The notes: generated by a model not told the origin, from the letters alone. Shown: positions 1-5,548, counted from the stretch's first letter. The stretch is DNA of 7,131 nt from Halobacteriales archaeon SW_9_67_24 (GCA_003022685.1 PXSV01000032.1:1-7131), one strand, 5' to 3'. A program made the numbers and translations.

Positions 1-636
1 CGGGAGGTTCCCGGTGGGTGTGATCGCGCGCATGTCCTTGGTGTAGTCGACCTCGCCGTCGACCAGCATGAACAGGCGTTCGAGGTTGTTGGTGGGTTTG
101 CCCATTGCCTCGCGGAGTTCACTCATCGCGAGCTCGGCCGCGCCGCTCTCGACGATGACCGACATCGCGAGGGAGCCCTCGTCGAGACCGTGCTCGTTCT
201 CGACGATGGTGAAGAACTCGTCGGCCTTCTTCCAGTCGTCGATACCGCCGACCTCGGGGATCACGAACCCGTCGAGGTGCTCGACGGCCCCCTTCTCGGG
301 ATCGGCGATGTCGAGCATGTGCTGGAACCCCTGATAGCGGGTGGCGGGGCTGTCGCGATGCCAGACGACCCGCGGGTGGATCTCGCCGGGGAACTCCTCT
401 CCACCCTCGGCGACGACCTCGACGATGTTCTTTACGCCCTCGTCGCGCATCGAGGGCGCGGTCGCGTCCTCGTTGTCCGGCACCCAGACGTCGGGTGCCT
501 GCATTCCCCGGAGTCCGCTCGCACTCCGGATCATTTTCGCGGAGTCCTCTTCCCCCTCGACCGCCGTCGGCGAGGTGAAAAAGGTTCGGACGAACTCCCG
601 ATCGTGGAGTCGCTCGTCGTGCGTCCGTCCCGTCAT
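1..636 (-). CDS. aceB: Malate synthase, haloarchaeal type, N-terminal half (3' end off window)
   Basis: Malate synthase condenses glyoxylate with acetyl-CoA to give malate, the second step of the glyoxylate shunt, in the cytoplasm. The 212 visible codons translate to a protein beginning MTGRTHDERLHDREFVRTFF. It carries the block VWVPDNEDATAPSMRDEG (residues 50-67), VIPEVGGIDDWKKADEFF (125-142), SVIVESG with Glu163, and LVDGEVDYTKDM (191-202). I recognise these as the small haloarchaeal malate synthase (about 430 residues as I recall it), which is related to the HpcH/citrate-lyase beta barrel rather than to bacterial MS-A or MS-G. Glu163 and an Asp in the 193-197 block are the likely Mg2+ ligands; that is inferred from the family. 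About half the protein is missing past position 1. The ATG at 636 has GAGG 7 nt upstream (644-647). The gene follows aceA on the same strand and is probably co-transcribed with it. The product call is firm; the ligand assignment is tentative. Confidence 0.95.
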   Translation of the reverse strand, partial: MTGRTHDERLHDREFVRTFFTSPTAVEGEEDSAKMIRSASGLRGMQAPDVWVPDNEDATAPSMRDEGVKNIVEVVAEGGEEFPGEIHPRVVWHRDSPATRYQGFQHMLDIADPEKGAVEHLDGFVIPEVGGIDDWKKADEFFTIVENEHGLDEGSLAMSVIVESGAAELAMSELREAMGKPTNNLERLFMLVDGEVDYTKDMRAITPTGNLP

Positions 637-707
637 CTCAGTTCCTCGTCGGAGCCGATCGTGTCGGTCCGCGACACGGTTCGTGTTCGGTGTGATTCGT
701 CGGTCAT
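633..707 (-). CDS. Candidate 24-residue leader ORF overlapping the aceB start
   Basis: A short ORF of 24 codons lies in the aceA-aceB gap. It starts at ATG 707, with GGAG (717-720) 9 nt upstream, and its TGA stop overlaps the aceB ATG in the arrangement ATGA (633-636). The peptide starts MTDESHRTRT and ends IGSDEELR. It has no cysteine, no membrane segment and no family that I recognise. The aceB ribosome binding site (GAGG, 644-647) lies inside this ORF, so ribosomes finishing it would be placed to begin aceB. The spacing of the Shine-Dalgarno-like site and the 4-nt overlap are what make it worth listing. An ORF this short can easily occur by chance, and the gap may simply be untranslated. 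Confidence 0.25.
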   Translation of the reverse strand: MTDESHRTRTVSRTDTIGSDEELR

Positions 708-757
708 GGTGCGTCTCTCCCTTGTTCGATCGGGTACTTCATGGTTCGGTGTGGACG

Positions 758-782
758 AAAAACCGCTCCACGGTGTGCCGTG
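758..782 (-). terminator. Hairpin plus T5 in the aceA-aceB gap
   Basis: Read on the minus strand, CACGG (782-778) and CCGTG (773-769) pair across a 4-nt loop. Six bases later comes a run of five T (762-758). This begins 19 nt after the aceA stop codon. Archaeal RNA polymerase terminates on U-rich tracts, so this could end or thin transcription before aceB and lower malate synthase output relative to isocitrate lyase. The stem is short and the T run modest, so full termination is not expected. Confidence 0.35.
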
Positions 783-800
783 AAGCGACGGAACGGCGGT

Positions 801-1847
801 TCAGTCGTCGCTCTCTGCGGTCTGGAGCTCTTGGTCGTCCTCGGAGAACCCCTCAGAGCCCTCGATGCGCGAGCGCGCCTCGGGGTCGAAGCGCATCTCG
901 GTGTCCTGGAACTTGTCGACGAACGAGAGCGCGTGGTGGGACTCGGTCTCGTGGCCGATGTAGCGCTGCTCCAAGTCGAACTGGCCTTCCTCGGCGTTCT
1001 CGGCGAGGTTCTTCATGTCCTCGAACGCCGCGTGTGCGCCCGAGTGGAGCGCGAACAGGGTGATGAACTGGTACTTGTAACCGAGGTCGCCCAGCTCCTC
1101 GAACGTCAACGGGTCCTCCTCCTCGGACCACGCGAACGAGGAGGAGTAGTTGAACGCGAGGTCGAGATCGGGGTGGGTCTCGTGGATCGTTTCGGCGTAC
1201 TCCACGGCGTCCTCCCGGCTGGGATCGGGCATTTCGGGCCAGACGATGTCGACGCCCGAATCGGCGTAGAGCCGCCCCCGTTCGAGGTGTTCCTCCCAGT
1301 CGCCGTTCGCGGAGCCGTGGGCGTCGGTGCGGGCGATAATCACGGTGTCCTCGCACTGCTTCGCGTCGACGGCCGCCTCGAAGCGGGCCTCGGCGTCCTC
1401 CCGGGAGACGATCTGCTTGCCCGCGATGTGGCCGCATCGCTTCGGCGTCACCTGGTCCTCGATGTGGACCGCGGCGACGCCGACCTTCTCGTACTCGCGC
1501 ACCGCGCGTCGGACGTTGTGAATCCCCCCGTACCCGGTGTCGCAGTCGGCGATCACGGGGAGGTGGGTCGCCTCGACCATCCGCTTCGCGTTCTCGACCA
1601 TCTCGGTCATCGTGACCATCTCCAGATCGGGGAACCCGAACTGACCGAGGACTGTGGAGTACCCGCTCATGTACGCGGCGTCGTGGCCCGCCATCTCGGC
1701 GAGCCGCGCGTCGAGGGCGTGGTACATGCCTGGCGCGAAGACGTAGTCCTGGCTGTCGAGCATCTCGCGCAGCTCCGCGGCTGCGGGGTTGTCGATGTCC
1801 TTCGTGAAGACGTCCGTGTCTCCGATGAGTTCTTCGGGGGTTGGCAT
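801..1847 (-). CDS. aceA: Isocitrate lyase
   Basis: This enzyme cleaves isocitrate to succinate and glyoxylate, the first step of the glyoxylate shunt, which lets cells grow on acetate or on fatty acids that yield acetyl-CoA. The 348-residue protein carries the family signature KRCGH at 136-140 with catalytic Cys138. It also has the metal-site block ADCDTGYGG (100-108), IARTDA (171-176), VWPEMPDPSRED (202-213) and NYSSSFAW (233-240), in the usual order for the ICL/PEP-mutase barrel. It has the short form typical of haloarchaea, without the large insertions of bacterial AceA. The C-terminal tail is acidic. The ATG at 1847 is the only ATG in frame, and the protein start (MPTPEELIGDTDVFTKDIDN) runs directly into a conserved N-terminus. 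A GGAG lies about 14 nt upstream, which is far for a Shine-Dalgarno site. aceB follows on the same strand. Both ORFs that overlap this gene in other frames are Arg-rich shadows. Confidence 0.97.
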   Translation of the reverse strand: MPTPEELIGDTDVFTKDIDNPAAAELREMLDSQDYVFAPGMYHALDARLAEMAGHDAAYMSGYSTVLGQFGFPDLEMVTMTEMVENAKRMVEATHLPVIADCDTGYGGIHNVRRAVREYEKVGVAAVHIEDQVTPKRCGHIAGKQIVSREDAEARFEAAVDAKQCEDTVIIARTDAHGSANGDWEEHLERGRLYADSGVDIVWPEMPDPSREDAVEYAETIHETHPDLDLAFNYSSSFAWSEEEDPLTFEELGDLGYKYQFITLFALHSGAHAAFEDMKNLAENAEEGQFDLEQRYIGHETESHHALSFVDKFQDTEMRFDPEARSRIEGSEGFSEDDQELQTAESDD

Positions 1848-2007
1848 CGTGTGGTCTCGTTCTCCGTGGGTTCGTTCGGTTTCGTGGCGTCGAGCGGGAC
1901 TCGGCGACAGCGCTCGTCTCCGTCAGCAGTCGCTCGCAGTCGGCGTCGTGACCCGAGCGTGCCGTCGCGTCGACCCGCCGCGCTCGCCGCACTGCCACCC
2001 AGAACAT

Positions 2008-2110
2008 CTCACTAAAAAACTGTTATGGTCAATCATGATAATATTCATCAGTCGGTTTATTTGGCCGAAGGACGGTTAACCCATAACAATGTAATGAACT
2101 ACCATGTTAA
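2008..2110 (-). promoter_or_regulatory. AT-rich control region of the aceA-aceB operon
   Basis: This is an AT-rich island in otherwise GC-rich DNA, between the hydrolase gene stop (2162) and aceA (start 1847). On the minus strand, GTTTTTTAGT (2020-2011) is the best TATA-like box. It predicts a transcript start near 1985-1990 and so a leader of about 140 nt. No TATA-like sequence is seen closer to aceA, so a leaderless aceA transcript is not supported. Palindromes cluster here: ATCATGAT (2032-2039), AATATT (2040-2045) and GGTTAACC (2074-2081), plus the inverted repeat listed separately. The operon is expected to be induced by acetate-type carbon sources, so operator sites would make sense here. 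The same stretch may also terminate the upstream hydrolase transcript, since its T-rich minus strand follows that gene's stop. The exact box is uncertain. Confidence 0.5.
2021..2088. repeat. 8-bp inverted repeat TGTTATGG / CCATAACA upstream of aceA
   Basis: TGTTATGG at 2021-2028 is exactly the reverse complement of CCATAACA at 2081-2088, with 52 bp between the arms. The left arm touches the putative TATA-like box (2011-2020), and the right arm overlaps the palindrome GGTTAACC (2074-2081). The centre-to-centre distance is 60 bp, between five and six helical turns, so two regulator dimers could bind on roughly the same face of the DNA. This is seen directly; the operator role is inference. Confidence 0.4.
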
Positions 2111-2161
2111 ACGGTCGCGTGGCGAGTCCGGAGAAGGGTGGGAACGCCGCTTCGAGACGGG

Positions 2162-2992
2162 CTATACGTCGGTCCGGTCGCCGATCTCGACGATTTCGAG
2201 CGCGTGCGGGTGCTCGAAGCTCCCGGCGTGGTGGTGGAGTGCGGTCGGGTCGGCGGTGAGGCCCTTCCACATATCCCAGTGGGTCGGCAGGAGTCGGTCG
2301 GTCCGGAGGGCGGCGGCGACCTCGACGATATGGTTCTCGTCGTTGTACCACCGCGTCCGGGTCGGTTCGCGGGTCTCCTTGTCGGGGATCCGGCCGACGC
2401 TCCCGAACGCGAGCGCCGCGAGATCGATGTCGTAGGTCTCGCCGATCCGTTTGAAGCACTCGTGGGGCTTGGTGTCGCCGCCGTGGAAGAAGGTGCCTGC
2501 CGGGTGTTCGATGGCGTAGCTCACCGGGTGGGTCGCGTCGGGATCGTGGGCGTCCTCGACGTGGATCGTGAACGCGCCGATCTCGAACGTGTCACCTTCC
2601 ACCACTTCGTCGAGCTGCTCGTCGCCGACGTTCCACTCGTCGGTCCAGCGTTCGTCCTCGCGCGCGACCGCGAGGCTGTCGTCGGGCGCGTGGAGGGTCG
2701 CCCCGGTGCGTTCGAGGATCGGGGCCTGGGAGGGGCCGTGGACGTGGTCGGTGTGTTCGTGCGTCGCCAGCACTGCGTCGGCCGCCTCGATGTCGGCCGG
2801 ATCGAACGGAACGGGGATCATCCTGATCGTTCGGGGCGGGTCGCCGGTCCCGAGATACGGATCGACGAACAACGTCGATTCGCCGTCGGTCAACGCAAAC
2901 CCGTTACAGCCGAGATACCAGGTCGCCACGCCGCCGGGATCGGCCTCGGCGATCGCTTGCGGCAGCCAGTCGCTCCAGTCCGAGTGAACCAT
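2162..2992 (-). CDS. UlaG-like metallo-beta-lactamase-fold hydrolase
   Basis: This 276-residue cytoplasmic protein is a metallo-hydrolase of the UlaG (L-ascorbate-6-phosphate lactonase-like) branch. The Zn/Mn-binding signature HEHTDH stands at 78-83 and is followed by HG. Further likely metal or active-site residues are His149 in the VEDAHDP segment, Asp173 in FFHGGDTK (168-175) and His238 in LLPTHWDMWKG (234-244). The early strands WYLGCNGFALTDG and LFVDPYLGTGDPP are typical of the fold. There is no signal peptide or membrane segment. The ATG at 2992 is the first in frame, with a TATA-like sequence about 26 nt upstream, which fits a leaderless transcript. It lies upstream of aceA on the same strand, but the AT-rich 314-nt gap between them points to separate transcription. 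The true substrate is unknown; ascorbate phosphate metabolism is not implied by the neighbours. Confidence 0.85.
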   Translation of the reverse strand: MVHSDWSDWLPQAIAEADPGGVATWYLGCNGFALTDGESTLFVDPYLGTGDPPRTIRMIPVPFDPADIEAADAVLATHEHTDHVHGPSQAPILERTGATLHAPDDSLAVAREDERWTDEWNVGDEQLDEVVEGDTFEIGAFTIHVEDAHDPDATHPVSYAIEHPAGTFFHGGDTKPHECFKRIGETYDIDLAALAFGSVGRIPDKETREPTRTRWYNDENHIVEVAAALRTDRLLPTHWDMWKGLTADPTALHHHAGSFEHPHALEIVEIGDRTDV

Positions 2993-3013
2993 GTCGGAAG
3001 CGCGTAGGCGGGT

Positions 3014-3021
3014 AACCTAAG
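3014..3021 (-). promoter_or_regulatory. Weak TATA-like box for the UlaG-like gene
   Basis: On the minus strand, CTTAGGTT lies with its centre about 26 nt before the start codon at 2992. This is the spacing expected for a leaderless haloarchaeal transcript. The match to TTTAWA is poor, so the call rests mainly on position. Confidence 0.3.
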
Positions 3022-3279
3022 TCCCTCGACTTGGATCGGACGACGACTAAGGTACGGAACGGTGCGGTCCTGGCGGATGAAGGGCGAGGGCGCGAGCGAA
3101 CGAAGTGAGCGAGTGTCCGAGGGCTTCGGCGGTGCTATGCGGGGCGGATGTGGGGTCTGTCCGTGCGAGCGGCGCGAGGTGCGAACGGAGTGAGCACCTC
3201 GATGCGAACGGGGAGGAACGACCCGTGAGCGAAGCGAGCGCGGTTCACGAGAGACGCTTCGCGTCTCCCTGGCTCTCGT

Positions 3280-3344
3280 TCACTCCCTGCGGTCGTTCAC
3301 GAGAACACCGCGAACGAGCCGCAGGCGAGTGAGCGGGTGTTTTT
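3280..3344 (+). repeat. Bulged long inverted repeat followed by T5
   Basis: The arms TCACTCCCTGCGGTCGTTC (3280-3298) and 3312-3332 pair over 19 positions with two single-base bulges in the right arm, leaving a 13-nt loop. Seven bases after the stem comes T5 (3340-3344) within TTTTTAG. On the plus strand this has the shape of a terminator, yet no plus-strand gene precedes it. TTTTTAG could equally be a TATA-like box for rightward transcription. The pairing is seen; the function is open. Confidence 0.45.
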
Positions 3345-3381
3345 AGTCCACCGGAAGACTCGCTTCGCTCGTCTTCCGAGC

Positions 3382-3462
3382 CCTGCCTCGTAGTTCGAGA
3401 GAGCTTCGCTCTCTCGTCATCACGAAACGGCTCCGCCGTTTCGAACGACTGCGCTCGGCAGG
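3382..3462. repeat. Nested inverted repeats shaped like a three-way junction
   Basis: The outer arms CCTGCC (3382-3387) and GGCAGG (3457-3462) enclose two perfect 9-bp hairpins with 3-nt loops. The first is CGAGAGAGC-TTC-GCTCTCTCG (3396-3416). The second has arms CGAAACGGC and GCCGTTTCG at 3423-3431 and 3435-3443 around loop TCC. Just inside the outer arms, AGTTCG (3392-3397) could also pair with bases 3442-3449 through a bulge. The layout folds equally well as RNA or as a DNA cruciform. It could be a small structured RNA, a palindromic mobile-element remnant, or a specialised form of the surrounding repeat family. Confidence 0.5.
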
Positions 3463-3531
3463 ACAGGTTTTGCAAGGACCCTGAGCAAGCGAAGCGAGCG
3501 AACGGGGACGCAGTAAGAAAGTGGGGCTTGG

Positions 3532-3957
3532 TTAGTCGTCCTGACAGCACGCGCCGATCCGATCGCCGAAGTCGAAATCGAGTTCGGTCGAGACCGCGTC
3601 GCTGATGCGTTCGAGCCGGGCGTCGAGTCGGTTCTGCGCTTCGAGGAACTCCGCCATCACCGGGATCTCGTGGAGTTCCTGCTGGGCGGCCTGGAGGTTT
3701 TGGAGGTCTTCCTGAGTCGCCTCGCCGGTCTGGCGCGCGAGCATGAACTCGTCGCGGAGGCGCTCGAACTCCTGCACCTTCTCCTGGGCCTCGGGACTGT
3801 GCTCGACCTCGGCTTTCGCCTCGGCGAAGCGTTCGTACTCGGGGGTGTCGGCGATCGCACTGCCGAGGTCGCCGGCGAGGTCCTCGGGCCGGCCCGCAGT
3901 GGCCATCGGTTCGGCGTCGGCGTCGGTCTCCGCGTCGAGCTCCGGTTCGGTGCTCAT
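3532..3957 (-). CDS. YlbF-family protein with C-terminal Cys-Cys
   Basis: This 141-residue protein matches the YlbF/YmcA (Com_YlbF) helical family. In Bacillus these proteins act in the RicAFT complex on RNA processing and development; the archaeal role is unknown. An acidic, low-complexity N-terminus (residues 1-25) precedes an all-helical core: DLAGDLGSAIADTPEYERFA (26-45), RLRDEFMLARQTGEATQEDL (66-85) and ELHEIPVMAEFLEAQNRLD (94-112). The end is FDFGDRIGACCQDD, with Cys137-Cys138. In Bacillus YlbF and YmcA, cysteines bind Fe-S clusters; whether this CC pair does is inference. The ATG at 3957 gives the chosen start. Met18 (3906) is an alternative that removes most of the acidic tail and is closer to the core. 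A longer same-strand reading to 4248 crosses the esterase gene and is not believable. An esterase gene ends 49 nt upstream, so the two are probably co-transcribed. The near-palindrome GGGTCGTGACCC (3969-3980) lies just before the start. Confidence 0.85.
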   Translation of the reverse strand: MSTEPELDAETDADAEPMATAGRPEDLAGDLGSAIADTPEYERFAEAKAEVEHSPEAQEKVQEFERLRDEFMLARQTGEATQEDLQNLQAAQQELHEIPVMAEFLEAQNRLDARLERISDAVSTELDFDFGDRIGACCQDD

Positions 3958-4006
3958 CGCCCGTGTTTGGGTCGTGACCCGCTTCAATGTGGCGGTGCCG
4001 GGGCTC

Positions 4007-4669
4007 TCATCGATCCAACTGCGCATCGATCCACTCGGCAACGTCCGCGAGTTCGTCCGGCGCGATCCCGTGGGCGCTCCCGTACTCGTGGGCCTCGACC
4101 GCACACCCGAATTCGCGGAGTCGGTCGGCCGCCGCCTGGGCACGGCTCGATGGAATGATCTGATCCGCAGTCCCCGACCCCACGAACACCGGTGTGTCCT
4201 CGATACCGTCAGGATCGGCATCCGCGTGCGACTCGGCGAGGTAGCCATGCAGCGCGACGACCCACGCGAACCTGTCGGGGGCCTCGACCAGCAGCGAGAG
4301 CGACGAGATCGCGCCCTGGCTGAACCCCAACAGTCCGACTCGGTCCGGATCGAGGTCGTACGTCTCGATCCCGGCGTCGATGGTCTCGCTGACGAGATCG
4401 AGACTTCGGCGGAATTCCTCCATCACGGGCTGGCTCTCGTGGAGGTCGCCGTCCGGCACGTCGAGTTCGTACCACGTGTACCCTCCCATCAATCGGTCCG
4501 GCGCACGGAGGCTGACGACGTGGAGTTCGTCGGGAAGACGCCGGGCGACCGGCAGGAGGTCCTCCTCGTCGGCACCCCGGCCGTGGAGAACGAACACCGC
4601 CGGTGCGGGGCCGTCGGCGGGTGCGTCGGGTTCGATCGAGACGTGTTCGAGCGGGAGATCGGCGGACAT
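4007..4669 (-). CDS. Serine carboxylesterase / phospholipase-like alpha/beta hydrolase
   Basis: This 220-residue cytoplasmic hydrolase belongs to the phospholipase/carboxylesterase (acyl-protein-thioesterase-like) family. FVLHGRGADEEDLLPVARRL (26-45) gives the oxyanion-hole HGRG motif. GLLGFSQGA (112-120) holds the nucleophile Ser117. GSGTADQIIP (164-173) supplies Asp169, and EYGSAHGI (195-202) supplies His200, so the Ser-Asp-His triad is complete. The segment GGYTWYELDVPDGDL (62-76) is typical of the branch. The length matches the family and there is no signal peptide. The ATG at 4669 starts about 6 residues before the first strand. An in-frame TTG ten codons upstream has a GGAGGAGGA run directly before it, so a longer form cannot be excluded. 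The reading frame stays open upstream to 5611, but that part is the antisense of the LURP gene and is not coding. The natural ester substrate cannot be read from the sequence. Confidence 0.92.
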   Translation of the reverse strand: MSADLPLEHVSIEPDAPADGPAPAVFVLHGRGADEEDLLPVARRLPDELHVVSLRAPDRLMGGYTWYELDVPDGDLHESQPVMEEFRRSLDLVSETIDAGIETYDLDPDRVGLLGFSQGAISSLSLLVEAPDRFAWVVALHGYLAESHADADPDGIEDTPVFVGSGTADQIIPSSRAQAAADRLREFGCAVEAHEYGSAHGIAPDELADVAEWIDAQLDR

Positions 4670-4783
4670 GACCGGGTGTACGCCGGTGGGCGGTTTCAAT
4701 CCTCCTCCCGTGGTCCTCGGGACGCTCGCCCGTTGAAGCGTTCCTCGCCGGCTCGAAGACGCTCGATCCACGGCTCGTGAGAC

Positions 4784-4939
4784 GTGCCGGAACTCGATCG
4801 AGAGCCTGTCGTTCGCGCACTCGTCTTCCGGATGGAGGTGGACGTGCTGTGCGACGCGCAACGGTCGCGTGAGGACGAGGGGTTCGGTTACCGACCTCTC
4901 GTCGGTACGGCGCGAGCGTTCGAATGCCAGCAGGTTTAA
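4784..4939 (+). CDS. Doubtful 51-codon ORF before the LURP gene
   Basis: A GTG-started ORF of 51 codons fills much of the divergent gap between the esterase and the LURP gene. It begins six bases after an in-frame TGA (4778-4780). It contains MEVDVLCDAQRSREDEGFGY and ends FECQQV. No family is recognised. About 30% of its codons end in A or T, which is more than in the neighbouring genes. It has no clear Shine-Dalgarno site, and its stop lies inside the LURP promoter box. It may be chance or a decayed gene fragment. Apart from this ORF and the promoter, the gap holds nothing that I can identify. Confidence 0.12.
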   Translation: MPELDREPVVRALVFRMEVDVLCDAQRSREDEGFGYRPLVGTARAFECQQV

Positions 4940-4940
4940 G
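4933..4940 (+). promoter_or_regulatory. TATA box of the LURP-one-related gene
   Basis: GGTTTAAG is a near-consensus haloarchaeal TATA box. Its centre lies about 29 nt before the ATG at 4967, placing the transcript start within a few bases of the start codon (a leaderless or near-leaderless message). AGGAG (4956-4960) also precedes the ATG, but it would lie at or before the 5' end, so it is unlikely to serve as a ribosome binding site. Confidence 0.65.
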
Positions 4941-4966
4941 TCCCGTTCTGATGAGACAGGAGTGTA

Positions 4967-5548
4967 ATGAGTCCCACACGGAACTACGACATCGAGGGGA
5001 TCGAACTCTCGGACGATCAGTACACCGTCGAGCAGAGTCTGATCCGGAACAAGTACAAGGCGCTCGATGCGGACGGCGACGTGGTGCTGCGGGGGAAACA
5101 GGAGCTCTTCGAACTGAAAGAGCAGTTCCCCTTCATCGATGCCGACGGCGAGGAGGTCTTCACGGTGAAAGCCGGCAGTGTCATTGATGTCGCTGGCGAT
5201 TACCTGCTCACGGACGCACGGACCGGCGAGGACCTCGTCGTCCTCGACAACGACTTCTCGCTTCTCCAGGACACGTGGACGGTTCGCGATCCCGACCACG
5301 ACAGTGCGCTCGCCCGGATCGACTCGCGTGGCGCGCTGGTCACGCTGGCTCGTCACTACGTGCCGTTCGGGAACTGGATCCCGCACAAATACGAGATCAC
5401 CGACCCCGAGGGCGATCACGTCGGCACGGTCGCGGGGCAGTTCTCGCTGCGGGACCGATACGAGATCGACATCGACGACGCGAGCGACGTTCCCAAAGAG
5501 CCCATCGTCGCCGCCGCGATGGTGATCGACGCGATCCAGAACAACTGA
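4967..5548 (+). CDS. LURP-one-related (tubby-like barrel) protein
   Basis: This 193-residue protein belongs to the LURP-one-related / DUF567 family, which folds as a tubby-like 12-strand beta barrel around a C-terminal hydrophobic helix and resembles phospholipid scramblases. Visible marks are YTVEQSLIRNKYKALDADGD (19-38), the repeated strand-turn pattern through DLVVLDNDFSLLQDTWTVRD (89-108), the strand EITDPEGDHVGTVAGQFSL (143-161) and the closing helix EPIVAAAMVIDAIQNN (178-193). There is no signal peptide or membrane helix other than that buried helix. The biochemical role in archaea is unknown; a membrane- or lipid-linked role is only suggested by the scramblase likeness. The ATG at 4967 fits the TATA box spacing. 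The gene diverges from the esterase and stands alone, with an HTH relic behind it. A weak 5-bp hairpin (5556-5560 with 5569-5573) follows the stop but lacks a T tract. Confidence 0.88.
   Translation: MSPTRNYDIEGIELSDDQYTVEQSLIRNKYKALDADGDVVLRGKQELFELKEQFPFIDADGEEVFTVKAGSVIDVAGDYLLTDARTGEDLVVLDNDFSLLQDTWTVRDPDHDSALARIDSRGALVTLARHYVPFGNWIPHKYEITDPEGDHVGTVAGQFSLRDRYEIDIDDASDVPKEPIVAAAMVIDAIQNN

Larger units (their letters stand above)
3000..3531. repeat. Repeat- and hairpin-rich intergenic region (about 530 bases, no gene)
   Basis: No convincing gene lies here; short ORFs across it encode repeat-like Arg/Ser-rich sequence. The stretch consists of variants of GAGCGAACGAAGTGAGC and GAGCGAAGCGAGC (for example 3094-3110, 3228-3240, 3488-3500) and of inverted repeats. 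Stems that I can pair are: CGAGGTGC/GCACCTCG (3175-3182 with 3194-3201), GAGACGC/GCGTCTC (3251-3257 with 3261-3267), a long bulged stem (3280-3298 with 3312-3332), GGAAGAC/GTCTTCC (3353-3359 with 3371-3377), and the nested set at 3382-3462. Such GAGCGAAGCGAGC-type repeats are familiar in haloarchaeal intergenic DNA. Neighbouring genes on both sides read leftward, so the region lies downstream of the YlbF gene and upstream of the UlaG-like gene. Confidence 0.75.

Noticed and set aside
853..2007. A 384-codon minus-strand frame starting at ATG 2007, upstream of aceA
   Set aside because: It runs through aceA in another frame and is extremely Arg-rich, a typical out-of-frame shadow.
741..2015. A 424-codon plus-strand open frame
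   Set aside because: It is antisense to isocitrate lyase, whose signature motifs are clear; the product is Val/Leu/Arg-rich without recognisable domains.
3382..3462. A tRNA gene, because of the clover-like nested stems
   Set aside because: Arm lengths are wrong (two 9-bp hairpins with 3-nt loops), there is no anticodon loop of seven, no proper T-loop and no acceptor stem of seven pairs.
3000..3531. A CRISPR array
   Set aside because: The repeats are variable, inverted and unevenly spaced; there are no identical direct repeats with regular unique spacers and no cas genes.
3245..3550. A 101-codon minus-strand frame in the repeat region
   Set aside because: Its composition comes from the hairpin repeats; no domain, and it overlaps the YlbF stop.
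4690..4720. A CRISPR-repeat end, because GGATTGAAAC appears on the minus strand
   Set aside because: It is a single occurrence with no repeats around it; a chance match.
3743..4780. A 345-codon plus-strand frame
   Set aside because: It is antisense to both the YlbF-family gene and the esterase.
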